From: Fictibacillus barbaricus
GTDB lineage: Bacteria; Bacillota; Bacilli; Bacillales; Fictibacillaceae
Reading direction: 5' to 3'
Length of the DNA: 64,000 nucleotides
Assembly (NCBI RefSeq): GCF_014635025.1
Contig: NZ_BMCE01000004.1
Location: 1 to 64,000 of the forward strand
Part shown: positions 1 to 9,512 of the stretch, one piece after another
Numbering within the stretch: position 1 is the stretch's first letter
How the letters are laid out: every line of letters begins with the position of its first letter
The notes under the pieces: generated by a model
What the model saw: the letters and a program-made list of their open reading frames with translations, nothing else
Databases searched by the model: none
Told to the model about the DNA's origin: nothing
Position numbers and translations under genes: made by a program

Positions 1-155
1 AAAAAAAAACATTAAGGATATAATTTTGATATATTAATAGGAATTCCATTATTTATTAGCTAATTAATAAATTGTTGTTTAACAACTAAATTTCCCAATT
101 TAAAATTCCCGATATAAAAGACCAGAATTTTTATATTTTATCTATTTTTTATGTT
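1..155. other. AT-rich left edge, no gene seen
   Basis: Very AT-rich sequence downstream of the DGQHR gene. No open frame of note and no convincing terminator was seen. Confidence 0.4.
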
Positions 156-1154
156 TTAATTATATACCCCCATTTGTTCCAATAATTCTTTTGCAAGAGT
201 TCTTGATCCTGTAATTCCTTTTAGATATTTCATACTTCCTTCAGCAGACCAATCAACATTTTTTATCTTATAAAGGGTTTTAGTCATCTGGTTTATATCA
301 ATATTATTTGAATCTTTATCAAAATGTTTTCTTATAACCTGATTACCTACAAGTGACAATGCATTAATTCCTATAATATGTGTCATCTTATAATTTTTAT
401 AGTCTCCCCATTCATTAGGAAACATCTTTTTAATTATATTAAAGTAAGTTGTTGCTATTAACAAAATCTTCTCTTTATTTAATTCTGTAACTATTGAATC
501 CTTTGTAAGCATTGACAGTGCTGTATAAATATTTTGTAAAGTAATATGTCTTCCTTTACTTCTTTGTCCTATAATAGTTCCTTTTTCGTGAAATGGACTA
601 TCTTTTTGAATTATTAGTTGCGTTGCTACCCAGCTTAGCTCTTCATTATCTCTTTTTAAATATCTACTTAGGGATGAACCTATACCTTTTGCTTTAGTAT
701 TAATGGTATCAAACAACATAATCTCTTCATCTTCATCTAACCAATGAAATGCCAAAAAAGGTATATTTAATGAGATATTTGATTCTTTAGTATATATTTC
801 AATTCCTCCTAAACGATGTTGACCGTCCATAACTGAAGCTTTACCTTTACAGAACAGTCTACCAAATGAAGGACGTTTACTGTCATAAGCTGAGAATTCC
901 CAATTCCCCATAGCGTTTAATAATATAGGGGTAAATAAAGCTCCATCTCCTATAGATAAGTATTCGGAAAAATCCTGACACCTTTTTTTGTTAACTGGTC
1001 TTTGATACCCTTTTCCAGAAGGGTCATCAAATGGTTTTACAAATAATAACTTAGTTGAATCATGAGAAGAAATATTACTTTGATAGATAACTTTACCTCT
1101 CATTTTGGTTTGTATGACATTTTCAATAATAATATTCTTATTTAATGAACTCAT
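156..1154 (-). CDS. DGQHR-domain protein (DndB-like)
   Basis: This protein of about 332 residues carries the signature DGQHR at residues 110-114, preceded by a Gly/Lys-rich turn and followed by a Leu-Gly-Gly helix. The motif defines the DGQHR/DndB family. Members are known from DNA phosphorothioation clusters, where DndB acts as a regulator, and from other mobile-element loci. An upstream in-frame ATG exists at 1184, but AAAGGAG lies 8-10 bases before the ATG at 1154, so the shorter start was chosen. No dndA, dndC, dndD or dndE gene is present here, so a role in DNA modification is inference. The only neighbour is a divergently transcribed XRE regulator with a shared 130-bp promoter region. 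It could instead be a plasmid accessory protein of unknown function. Confidence 0.75.
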   Translation of the reverse strand: MSSLNKNIIIENVIQTKMRGKVIYQSNISSHDSTKLLFVKPFDDPSGKGYQRPVNKKRCQDFSEYLSIGDGALFTPILLNAMGNWEFSAYDSKRPSFGRLFCKGKASVMDGQHRLGGIEIYTKESNISLNIPFLAFHWLDEDEEIMLFDTINTKAKGIGSSLSRYLKRDNEELSWVATQLIIQKDSPFHEKGTIIGQRSKGRHITLQNIYTALSMLTKDSIVTELNKEKILLIATTYFNIIKKMFPNEWGDYKNYKMTHIIGINALSLVGNQVIRKHFDKDSNNIDINQMTKTLYKIKNVDWSAEGSMKYLKGITGSRTLAKELLEQMGVYN

Positions 1155-1287
1155 TATAATATCTCCTTTAATACAAAAATACAATATGAATAATAGTACT
1201 TATAAGTTCATTTTTCAATGGAAATTATATCATATTAGTCTGTATGGATACTTCTTACTTACCTACTCTTAAAGAGAGGTGGTAAAG

Positions 1288-1641
1288 GTGTCAGATTTCA
1301 TTAAACTTGTTGGAATGAAGGTTAAATTGATAAGAAAATCCCTAAACTTAACTCAAGAAGAACTTGCTGAAAGAGCTCATTTCCAAGCATCATACTTAGC
1401 AGGAATTGAACGTGGGGAACGAAATATAACTTTAGAAACTTTAGAAAAAATTGCAAATGCATTAGAGATTTCCCCACAAGATTTATTTCATTATAATGAC
1501 TTAGTTACACTTGAATCTGATAATGTTAGTGACATTGAAATAATTAAATCAATTATCTACAACCGTAATAGTACAGAACTTAAAATGATAAAGAATATTC
1601 TCTTTGAAATCACAAAAACGATTGACTCAATAAAAAAGTAG
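1288..1641 (+). CDS. XRE-family regulator, C-protein-like
   Basis: Small DNA-binding protein of 117 residues. A canonical helix-turn-helix covers about residues 10-65, with the LTQEELAERA first helix and the IERGERNITLETLEKIANAL recognition and third helices. This pattern is shared by SinR-like repressors and by controller (C) proteins of restriction-modification systems. The GTG at 1288 was chosen because AGAGAGGTGG ends five bases before it; the GTG at 1279 lies inside that ribosome site. The C-terminal 45 residues are predicted helical and could mediate dimerisation. It is divergent from the DGQHR gene and probably controls the shared promoter region. No restriction endonuclease or methylase gene follows; the downstream DNA is decayed. 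Confidence 0.85.
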   Translation: MSDFIKLVGMKVKLIRKSLNLTQEELAERAHFQASYLAGIERGERNITLETLEKIANALEISPQDLFHYNDLVTLESDNVSDIEIIKSIIYNRNSTELKMIKNILFEITKTIDSIKK

Positions 1642-1674
1642 AAGAGTACATAACTTGGTACACACCTACTTTTT
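1631..1674 (+). terminator. weak terminator after XRE gene
   Basis: AAAAAAGTAG pairs with CTACTTTTTT across a loop of about 25 bases, directly after the XRE stop. The loop is long, so efficiency is uncertain. Confidence 0.4.
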
Positions 1675-3116
1675 TATAATAACTATAAGTATGTTTATAT
1701 ACTTTTCCAGCTTATTTATAATAAGTTATTATCAAGAGCTTTCAAAAATTTATCTACTAACCATTATGCCGTTTTTTTATAATGTACTCTTCAGGATCAA
1801 TTAATTTAGCTATTAATTCACACTTAGTTAAATTATGATATCTTCTTTTTAACGTCATTTTAAAATTCGATCTTGCTTTAAACTTTTACGATTTGTAGTT
1901 GTTATTTTGTTTTTTTTAACAGTATTACTATGTTTTTGGTATTAGAATGTATCGCTTTTTCGATGGATCAATTTCAAAACGATATTGCTAATACTCATAT
2001 CTTCTTTTCTTAATTTTAAATAATCTATTGCTTTACCTAATTCCACTGACCTTTGTTCTTACTTTCATTCAACCAAGGACGTGGATATGAAGAACACTTC
2101 TGACTAATAATGTTCGTCCTTCTATATTCTTCAATTTATTATATTACTTACCAGTTTTAAATAACTACCCAAATTCACGCCCATTTCTCAGCGCTTTCAA
2201 GAGACCATTTAATAAAGGATTCCAATTCATGTTTTTGTTTAGGAATTTTAGCCTAAAATCTTTATTTTCTTTTGGGCTCCTCAATCTTCTGAATTTAGAG
2301 AAACTCTTCATTCTCACTTCTTACATACGGTATTTATCGATTGATTCTTATTAATTTCTCTACTGTCATGAAAAACTAATGATACACCACCTGCGGATGA
2401 TAGAACTTCAGTAATAGTTCTTGATTAACAAAAAGTTTTGATTAATTTATTCAGCGCTATCCAAGTTTAGTTCGCATTTTGAGGGATATAGTTGGAGGTT
2501 CGTATTACCGTTTGTCATAATTCCCATATCCTTTTAAATAATAAAGCGTATAGAATCCATAATGTTAACTTGATTTTTTATCCATTCAATGATCTTTGAA
2601 GATTCATCCGTATTAACTTCCAATTAACTACATACCTGGTTTTTTCTCCATTTTTATATCTTTTATTCTGACCCTCTTCTCTCCCCTCAACTCTAGCCGT
2701 TTACCTTTTCCCTAATTTGTTTTTTGTAATTATCGATGATCTTAATAGTTAATAATAGATACATAACTTCTGTATTAAATTTTACTTCTGTTCAGCTGGT
2801 ACAACAAAAATTTAGTTTTTTGCACCTTCTGTAACATTATTTTAGGATGGCTCTAATGCATCTCTCACTGTAATGCTCCACTTACTAAACAAGAATAAAT
2901 TATTAAACAGAATAGTATTTGTCCTGAAAAAACAGCAATAGCTAACCACAATAAATACAATTAGTATAAAACCTCTTATAATTTCACGTACCATATCCAT
3001 TAATCTCTATAACAAACAGTAGCTCTAAGATATTATTTCCCTATTAAAGTTTGCTTACTAACAAATAAGCAGAAAGGAGAATTTTGATATGTATTGGCAC
3101 ACTGGCTCATTATTTG
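1675..3116. other. decayed non-coding stretch
   Basis: About 1.4 kb with no intact gene on either strand. On the minus strand there are several short stop-bounded segments with protein-like composition: one near 2350-2440 that reads TEVLSSAGGVSLVFHDS, one near 2170-2320, and one with a membrane segment at 2842-3000. This looks like several old genes broken by stops and frameshifts. None could be assigned to a family. Confidence 0.5.
2842..3000 (-). pseudogene. remnant of a small membrane protein gene
   Basis: A 52-codon frame starts at ATG 3000 and has one strong hydrophobic helix (GFILIVFIVVSYCCFF, about residues 10-25). Similar coding-like sequence continues in frame beyond the stop for about 30 more codons with further stops, which suggests a longer gene that has decayed. 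No clear ribosome site was found and the family was not recognised. Confidence 0.3.
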
Positions 3117-4631
3117 TCAACTAGACCTCGCTCTTGGCGGAGATCCCTTGATGAAGAACGGTAGGCTTGTTCTATAGGCCTCCTCAGACTCTATGATACT
3201 CGTATCCTCTTTTGGCAGGACATTAGGAAACACGAGCTGCGCTCTTGGTATTGTTATCTGTTTTAAGGTAATAAGATGTTTAAACAATACAGACTTCGCT
3301 GAGATTCTGGTCACCGCGTTCCGACCGCGTCCCTTTGTTTGTTTGACGATTCGTTTTGATTGCTTTAACACCTCTTTTAAGGTGGATAAGGCCATGCCGA
3401 ACGTTTCGGCGAGCATGCTTAAAGAGCCCTTCAGGAAAGGGTTGACTTCTGTTGTATGCTTCTTTAAGTACTCTAGGATATCGCTCTCTCGTTCGTCGTA
3501 ATGAGAGCGTGATCTCTCTTCACGGGGCTTCTTAAACTTATACCAGCCTTCTCTTCCGATAAACCGAGCTTGTCCGTCGGTCCAGAGCTCAAGCAGGCTC
3601 TCCACGTAAGAACGCTTCACTCCTTTGTATTTACCGGAGTAAGCACTTTTTAACGTCCGTTCGAATTCTTGTTTACTTAATGGACGAGTTAGGTTGCTGT
3701 TGAACTGATCAAGTTCATCGTACGCCTCTTCTACACATCTTCCACTCTGATAATTTGCTAGAGCGAGTGTCATGAGAGCGTTGTTCCGGCTGGAACCGTG
3801 GTATCCTGAATCGATTCTCTCGGAACGGATGAGCGCCTGGTACCAGTCTGAACGGGTCATGTCTTCAGTCTGGTTTCGTGTAGAATAGATGACGCGGAAC
3901 ATGTTTTTCTTCTCATAAGTTACAGACCAGCTGATGAGATTTCTCGTGTCCGCTGGTGTAGGAAAGAAATCGAGCACGTTCTCCTCTGTCGGCATCCGGT
4001 AGAACCCAAAAGGTACACAGTTTGCGTCGACTGGTGCATATTGTTTCAACGCTTTTCGGATGTTGCTGGATAGTCGCTCTGCGATCCTTAGACTCTTGTA
4101 GTCTTGTTTTTTATGGATATAGAACGGTGTGGAGAGCACGTAGAACACCTGGTATCCCCTCGGTGTCGACAGCAAAAGATTCGGCCGGGGCAGCCCCAAC
4201 TCCTCACAACCGATGTAGAGCCCATAGAGATCAACGTCTTTCGAGTCGATATCCATACCGATCACGTTGATCTGCTTTAAGTTCTCACGCTCGTGTCCTT
4301 TGATGATCCTGTTCTTAAAATCGTAGTATGTTCCACCGCGAAACGTGTTTGGTGTCCAATGGGAAAGGCCTCTGTACTTCTCTTCTAGCGTCTCATAAGA
4401 TGTAACAATGAAGCCTTTTCCTTGGGTCAGGTCTTCTTTAGAGGAGGAGACGAACACAACACCACTCTTGTATGGTTTATTTTTTTCCGCATCACGAAAA
4501 CGCACCACGTTCTTTAGTGGTGCAGATGTTCCTTTTTTCTTGTATGGAGTGAGGCTGTCATGTGTCATGAAAGCGAGTATGTCAGCTATTGAACGTATAG
4601 ATTTTTGACTATTACTTGCTTCTCTCTCCAT
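3117..4631 (-). CDS. plasmid replication primase-like protein (AEP fold + PriCT)
   Basis: A 504-residue protein resembling the plasmid-borne archaeo-eukaryotic-type primases. The catalytic-type motif GMDID sits at residues 125-129 in a hydrophobic strand, followed by a YQVFYVLS strand near 160-167 and a FGFYRMPT motif near 208-215. Residues about 275-335 look like the helical PriCT-1 domain found C-terminal to such primases, and the tail (about 380-460) contains a predicted winged-helix-like segment. The gene is transcribed away from the repeat-rich origin region, with the large initiator gene on the other side. The most likely role is primer synthesis at the plasmid origin. The base composition is richer in GC than the surrounding DNA. 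An alternative reading is a helicase-less primase of a satellite element. Confidence 0.75.
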   Translation of the reverse strand: MEREASNSQKSIRSIADILAFMTHDSLTPYKKKGTSAPLKNVVRFRDAEKNKPYKSGVVFVSSSKEDLTQGKGFIVTSYETLEEKYRGLSHWTPNTFRGGTYYDFKNRIIKGHERENLKQINVIGMDIDSKDVDLYGLYIGCEELGLPRPNLLLSTPRGYQVFYVLSTPFYIHKKQDYKSLRIAERLSSNIRKALKQYAPVDANCVPFGFYRMPTEENVLDFFPTPADTRNLISWSVTYEKKNMFRVIYSTRNQTEDMTRSDWYQALIRSERIDSGYHGSSRNNALMTLALANYQSGRCVEEAYDELDQFNSNLTRPLSKQEFERTLKSAYSGKYKGVKRSYVESLLELWTDGQARFIGREGWYKFKKPREERSRSHYDERESDILEYLKKHTTEVNPFLKGSLSMLAETFGMALSTLKEVLKQSKRIVKQTKGRGRNAVTRISAKSVLFKHLITLKQITIPRAQLVFPNVLPKEDTSIIESEEAYRTSLPFFIKGSPPRARSS

Positions 4632-4878
4632 AAGAACACCCTTTTCTCCCGTGATTTTCGCCTTCTTTACCGTTAACAGGGTAAGCCAGAATAGTTTTGT
4701 CCCCTATTTACGTCTGTTCGAAGTTTGTTGGAGAAAGTATAGCGAAATCACTTTTTAATTTTTGGTGTCCTCTAAGGAAAATGCACCAAAACAAAAAGCC
4801 CCTCAAAGCGTGACACCTCAAGGGACGAAAAAAAGTGTTCTATTTTTTTATGATGCAAGTTTCGCTCGTCTTTTGCAC

Positions 4879-4901
4879 CATGGAACATAATGTGTTCCAT
4901 G
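4879..4901. repeat. near-origin palindrome
   Basis: CATGGAACA and TGTTCCATG form perfect 9-base arms around a 5-base centre. It lies 250 bases upstream of the primase-like gene and could be its operator or an origin-binding site. Confidence 0.6.
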
Positions 4902-5131
4902 TGTGCGGACTCTGTGTGGTTTTTTAAATGTTAGAAATCCCTATGATATCAAGGTTTAAAGAGTTTGTGATAAAACAATACCATACAGACTACGCTCAAA
5001 TTTTAATGTAAGTGGTGCGTTTTTTACGGACATCCTTCGCTCAATTTCGTCAAGTCTCGTCGATTATTTCGTTAAAATTGGATAGTTTATCCTCTAAACC
5101 TACTGTTTTCATGGTTTTTATTGCAGACAGG

Positions 5132-5255
5132 TTCCGCTCAAAATGGAAACTCAGTAGATTGGTTGGTGCATTTTTTGGTTCGTTTTGATACACAGGTTCC
5201 GCTCACCATGTAGTAAGATGGTGCATATTTGGTGCGAAATGCACCACTGAGCGGA
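5132..5255. repeat. origin repeat cluster 1 (GGTGCA and TTCCGCTC)
   Basis: TTCCGCTC occurs at 5132 and 5197, with the inverse GAGCGGA at 5249. GGTGCA occurs at 5165 and 5220, GGTGCG at 5231, and the inverse TGCACC at 5240. The composite unit GGTGCATTTTT followed by ACACAGGTTCCGCTC is repeated in cluster 2 in front of the initiator gene. Probable initiator-binding iterons. Confidence 0.65.
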
Positions 5256-5548
5256 CAGTGTGTACTATTTTCTTGAGTTTAGGAATAGTTTGCACCACAA
5301 GACAGCACCTAATGATTACCTATTTATTCTAATTTTTCATCTGAATGCTACAAGATACCCTAAATTTAAGTTGTCCTTAAATTTAAAGTACCTTTTTTTA
5401 GAAGTCATTAGACACATTAAGTTATAATCATTTACTTCACTTAAAGTAGTGAGATTAAGTCCGACTGCTCTTTTTAATTAACACACATACATTATAAAAC
5501 CATACACTAAATCAAAAGGGTTTAGTCGCCAACATATAGCTTCAAAGG

Positions 5549-5575
5549 ACTCCTGATCGATAGAGCAGGAGTTTT
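5549..5575 (+). terminator. orphan hairpin in origin region
   Basis: ACTCCTG and CAGGAGT pair across 10 bases, followed by TTT. No gene ends here. It could close a small RNA transcribed from the origin region, but no promoter was identified. Confidence 0.25.
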
Positions 5576-6597
5576 AAACCCTTCATGCTTACTCTAACTT
5601 ACTTAATAATATCTTCCATTAATTACACAGCTTCTAATCGGTCAAAAATAAATGATGAATGGTTGCAAGCTCAAAGATACAACCGTTTTAACGTACACTT
5701 TCAAACTGGTGCAGTTTCATTATATGATCGGAACTTGTCTATTATATGGTGCATTTCTGTATGTTCATTTATAAAAAGACAGGTAAGTGCACGATATCTT
5801 CACAAAATGTACTGTAATTTTAAAATGCACTACTCCTTCTTGAAGGAATGTACCTGAAGTAGAACAAGACAATTATTTATAAACATAAAAATTTCAATTA
5901 GATTTAACCGAAAATCTGTAACTGCAATTCCATATAAGTTATTGTTTCTAAGAGGTATCCATCTGAATTAATTATTATAATGAGGGGTTGACTCACTTTT
6001 CAACACCACTATCAATTAAAAAGTTCATAAACCTTTCGTCACTAGTTGGAACGACAATTCTAAGAGTTCATTAATAGTTAAGCCAGTTGTTTTCATGTTT
6101 TTGGTCTACCTTTTTAACCATGGACTCAATTGTATCGGGGTTCCTTTATAAACTATCATTTCTTTTTATCTAGCATAAAATTGATTTGAAATATACTACA
6201 TAAAACAATTTATAGATTTACGTTTAAAAAATATTCCTAGTAGAAGACTGTTGCGAAATGTTATTAATCCCTCATATAGTAAACATTATTACTTAATAAT
6301 ATACAACGACATATATATTGTTGTTATTATTGACTTATATTTTATTTAATTAAGTCGAATTCCGTTGGATTAACTGAAATGGGAGATTTACTTCTTTTCG
6401 TTTAAGTGATTTTTTATCTTTTATTGCGTTTACCACCTGAGCCATTGCATCTCGTCCCTTTTTTTCGATCGGTTGCTCCACTGTGGTAAGATTCAGTTTT
6501 CAGATAAGTCAATAAATCTTTTTATCTGTTATTTCGAATACAGAAATATTTGTCAGATAACTTCCCCCTACTGAATCCATAGGTTTACAAATTACTG

Positions 6598-6729
6598 GTG
6601 CATTTTTGGTACACAAGTTCCGCTCGAATGTACCAAAATTGGTGCAATTTTTATTATAAAAGTATCAATTTGGTGCATTTTAATGTCTTCTATATGTACA
6701 ATGCTTGCTATAATGAAAACAGTGGTGCA
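6598..6729. repeat. origin repeat cluster 2 (iterons before initiator gene)
   Basis: GGTGCA cores at 6598, 6641, 6672 and 6724 share the pattern TGGTGCATTTT or a close variant. The start-to-start distances are 43, 31 and 52 bases, close to four, three and five helical turns, so the cores would lie on one face of the DNA. A TTCCGCTC copy sits at 6618. The cluster ends 60 bases before the initiator start, which suits combined origin and autoregulatory function. Confidence 0.65.
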
Positions 6730-6790
6730 TTTTATATACATAAATAAACCAATATGATTGTTATAGCTATACATAGAGAGGGTGTATGTT

Positions 6791-8602
6791 ATGAATTATG
6801 AAGACATACCTGATCGTTTGATACTAAACTATAAACTATTAAAAGTTGTCATCTATGAAGAAACAAAGGGATTGTTTGAAGACCGTCCGCATGTTTTGGA
6901 ACATTGGCACCATGATGCCTACCAGATGACAGAGGAAGAGACTCGCCAACAAGCGCCATGTGAGAAGATGCGCCCTAGTTTTCGTGCTCTCTTCTACCTG
7001 TACACGCAGACCCTTTTTTCTGGTGAACATATTACTAAACACATGATTCGGGATGCTGTTGACCGTTATAAGGACACGATCAAACTCTTGCTTGCAGGTC
7101 ACTTCATGCAAGAGTTCCCGAATATTGAGATCAAAAGAAGTGTGAACGAAGAAAAGATCGAAGAAGCGCTCGACCGTGATTATATCTATTCCAGTATGGA
7201 TATGGATTTTCACCTCATGCGTGATATCGTGACGAAGAAGAAAGAATATAAAGAAGGTGACACGGGTTACCTCGCTACAGAGATCATTGATAACAAAGGA
7301 CAAGTACGTGGGATGGCCGAACTACGGCCAAACGAGACAGGTGTTCCACAGCTTACCGCAGATCAGCAAGAAATCTGGCTCGAACTCATCGAATCTACAC
7401 TGAATTCACTTGATGAGATGACGGCTGACCTCTTTGACTTGATCACCTACCTTTGGATGGTGACACCTAAAGACAGTGATGGATATATTGAGTTTCACAG
7501 CAACGATGCCCTTCGCCTTCGTAATCTTCGTAAACGTACAGCAAACGGTCGTGAACTAGATTACCGTGAAGAAGATCGCTTCAATATTATGAAACGTGTC
7601 GCTGCCCTCTCTTCTATCTGGGTCTCACTCGGAGACCAGAAGATCAAAGTCATCAACGCTGAAGAGATGCAAGATAACGAGCTTTATAAGTTCAAAGATT
7701 TTCAGCGCATGTTTGAGATTGGAAAAATACGTGTCGCGTATGATAAGAAGACGGGTGAAGCGAGAGGAATTTATGCGGTTCAAGTTAAACCCACCTCTAT
7801 ACTGACACCTTACCTAGAGGGACCTAACCGATCAATAGGTCTTCTTGACCTAAAGATCTTTCAATACAGTCACTTCACACAAAGAGAACAGAAACGTTTG
7901 GCTCGTTACCTAAATCTACAATGGAAGATTCGTACGGTGAGAAGGTCTTTAAACCAACCGTTTAAAGTTTCTACGATTCTTAAAATATTAGATATCTCTT
8001 CTCGTTATAACGGTGTTCAGATCAGGGACAAGTTTGAGAACGTATTAGATGAACTGCAAAAAGATGATGTAATCAAAACGTGGCATTACACCGAAGAGAT
8101 CGATGAAGAGATGGTCGGCAGAAAAGGATGGTTTAAGAACTATTGGTCAAAGATCAACGTGATCATTCTGCCTCATGATTCACTCGTCAAAGAAAACCAG
8201 AAGAACTTAATTTCATCAGATCATAGTGTCGATGAAAGAATCATTGCGCGCATGCAGAAACTAACGCAAGACAATTTACTGATTGCTAGTCACGAAGATC
8301 CTACTCCATCTTGGGAGTTCGTCCAACAAGAAACAGCATCAACTATTGATACGAAACAGAACATTCATATATTGGACAAACCCGAGCAACAGACTTTCGA
8401 TTTCACACCTGATATAAAACTTACACCTTCTTCTATAAAACAAATGATTGATTCACTCGGTATGAGTATACGTCAATCAGCCAGTGAGATCGGCATCGCA
8501 CACACTACTCTCTCTCGTTATATCCGGGGAGAGAACAAACGTCAGAATAAGAACAATGACGAGAAAATGTTGAACTGGTTAAAAGAAAAAGCTGTGAAGT
8601 AA
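6791..8602 (+). CDS. plasmid replication initiator with C-terminal HTH
   Basis: A large basic protein of about 603 residues. The middle (about 190-440) has alternating helices and strands typical of winged-helix initiators. The last 50 residues contain a clear helix-turn-helix (SIRQSASEIGIAHTTLSRYI). The ATG at 6791 was chosen because GAGAGGG lies seven bases upstream; a GTG at 6782 overlaps that ribosome site. It follows four phased GGTGCA iterons and is followed by a strong terminator. The exact initiator family was not recognised by name. The role is inferred from its position beside iterons, from the opposed primase-like gene and from the downstream parA. Binding by the C-terminal HTH to the iterons is an inference. 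Confidence 0.75.
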   Translation: MNYEDIPDRLILNYKLLKVVIYEETKGLFEDRPHVLEHWHHDAYQMTEEETRQQAPCEKMRPSFRALFYLYTQTLFSGEHITKHMIRDAVDRYKDTIKLLLAGHFMQEFPNIEIKRSVNEEKIEEALDRDYIYSSMDMDFHLMRDIVTKKKEYKEGDTGYLATEIIDNKGQVRGMAELRPNETGVPQLTADQQEIWLELIESTLNSLDEMTADLFDLITYLWMVTPKDSDGYIEFHSNDALRLRNLRKRTANGRELDYREEDRFNIMKRVAALSSIWVSLGDQKIKVINAEEMQDNELYKFKDFQRMFEIGKIRVAYDKKTGEARGIYAVQVKPTSILTPYLEGPNRSIGLLDLKIFQYSHFTQREQKRLARYLNLQWKIRTVRRSLNQPFKVSTILKILDISSRYNGVQIRDKFENVLDELQKDDVIKTWHYTEEIDEEMVGRKGWFKNYWSKINVIILPHDSLVKENQKNLISSDHSVDERIIARMQKLTQDNLLIASHEDPTPSWEFVQQETASTIDTKQNIHILDKPEQQTFDFTPDIKLTPSSIKQMIDSLGMSIRQSASEIGIAHTTLSRYIRGENKRQNKNNDEKMLNWLKEKAVK

Positions 8603-8605
8603 GAG

Positions 8606-8630
8606 CACTAACCAAATTGGTTAGTGTTTT
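8606..8630 (+). terminator. terminator of initiator gene
   Basis: CACTAACC and GGTTAGTG form a perfect 8-base stem with a 5-base loop, followed by TTTT, four bases after the initiator stop. Confidence 0.85.
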
Positions 8631-8650
8631 CTTATAAAATACCATTAAAA

Positions 8651-9322
8651 CATATGTTGATGATGATATATATGTTGTAATATTAATCGTATTATAATTT
8701 AAAAGTATTGTTATGAAAAATAACGTTTTTAATATTGTGGTTAACTATATAATCTTTATTGTAATTAACATTAAGAAAGATGACATTAATAAGAACGCTG
8801 TCATAAATATATTCGTATTACATAACAACATTAAAACTATGTTGTTATATATGAAGATTGATACAATACCAATAACTATATACTTACAACATCTTTTAAA
8901 AATAAAATTGATCATATATTTAATTTGGTTATTCATATTAACAACATCTATATTATTATTTTTAACGTTATAAATAAGATTGATAACAATATGCATGAAT
9001 TAAGACTTGGGGGTGATTCCTATATGCATTACGAAATTATGCTTGTCACGAAAAATTCAGACCAACAAAGAAAAATAACTGTTATGGACCTTAGGGCCAA
9101 TAAGACCATCACGTTCTTATTAAATGAATTAGATAAGAGTGATTTGGATGAGGACTTAAAAAATTTTATTGATTTACACATAAATAAAATAAAAAGAGGT
9201 GATTTCGATTACTTTGGAAATCAGCAATAGAAACAATATCAATCGTGACAATAATTAAAACTAGAAGAATTATTATATATGTTAATGATAATATATATAA
9301 CAAAAACGTTAATAATATTGTT
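8651..9322. repeat. centromere-like AT-rich repeats, left cluster
   Basis: Related AT-rich units of the type TATATGTTGATnATGATATA occur at 8651-8681 and 9274-9301, with AACGTTAATAATATTGTT at 9305-9322. More copies lie right of the parA operon. The open frames through this region on both strands are products of the extreme base composition, apart from the small gene at 9024. Such repeat fields beside a ParA/ribbon-helix-helix operon are expected for a partition centromere. Confidence 0.55.
9024..9230 (+). CDS. small hypothetical protein near parA
   Basis: A 68-residue acidic protein of unknown family. The ATG at 9024 follows a good GGGGGTG ribosome site; the longer frame upstream is low-complexity AT-rich sequence and was rejected. 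The composition (VMDLRANKTITFLLNELDKS, then an acidic helix) is normal for a small soluble protein. It sits in the partition region between the initiator and parA, so a role in copy control or partition is possible but not shown. Confidence 0.6.
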   Translation: MHYEIMLVTKNSDQQRKITVMDLRANKTITFLLNELDKSDLDEDLKNFIDLHINKIKRGDFDYFGNQQ

Positions 9323-9383
9323 ATCCAAAACACAATATAATTGAAACATATGATATAATTAGCATTGTTCATAAAATTGAATA

Positions 9384-9435
9384 TGTCGACAACATATTAA
9401 AATATGCTGTATGATACTGTGTGTTATTGTCGACA
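9384..9435. promoter_or_regulatory. paired TGTCGACA sites upstream of parA
   Basis: Two identical 8-base palindromes TGTCGACA at 9384 and 9428 are 44 bases apart, about four helical turns, and lie 80-130 bases before parA. This is a plausible operator for autoregulation by the ribbon-helix-helix partner or ParA. Confidence 0.45.
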
Positions 9436-9512
9436 GTATGTATGACGATGACATGTACAATGATGTTAAAATTAGAATTAACAAATAAGAGATTAATAGT
9501 GAGGTGTAAACA

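Larger units (their letters stand above)
4632..6790. other. putative replication origin region
   Basis: A 2.1-kb gene-free stretch between the primase-like gene and the initiator gene. It holds two repeat families listed separately (GGTGCATTT and TTCCGCTC types), a near-perfect palindrome at 4879-4901, and long AT-rich tracts, especially 5860-6560. No convincing gene was found; the 90-codon frame at 5585-5857 lacks a ribosome site. Repeats beside an initiator and an AT-rich unwinding zone are the usual signs of an iteron-type origin, but which sub-segment fires is not visible. Confidence 0.6.

Noticed and set aside
1271-1287. GTG at 1279 as XRE start
   Set aside because: It lies inside the ribosome-binding site of the GTG at 1288.
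3193-4608. Plus-strand frames opposite the primase-like gene
   Set aside because: Shadow frames of a well-supported gene, without start signals.
5585-5857. 90-codon plus-strand frame in the origin region
   Set aside because: No ribosome site, poor composition and GGTGCA repeats run through it; treated as non-coding origin DNA.
8713-8996. Two overlapping open frames on opposite strands rich in Ile, Asn and Leu
   Set aside because: They reflect extreme AT content of the centromere-like repeats, not genes.
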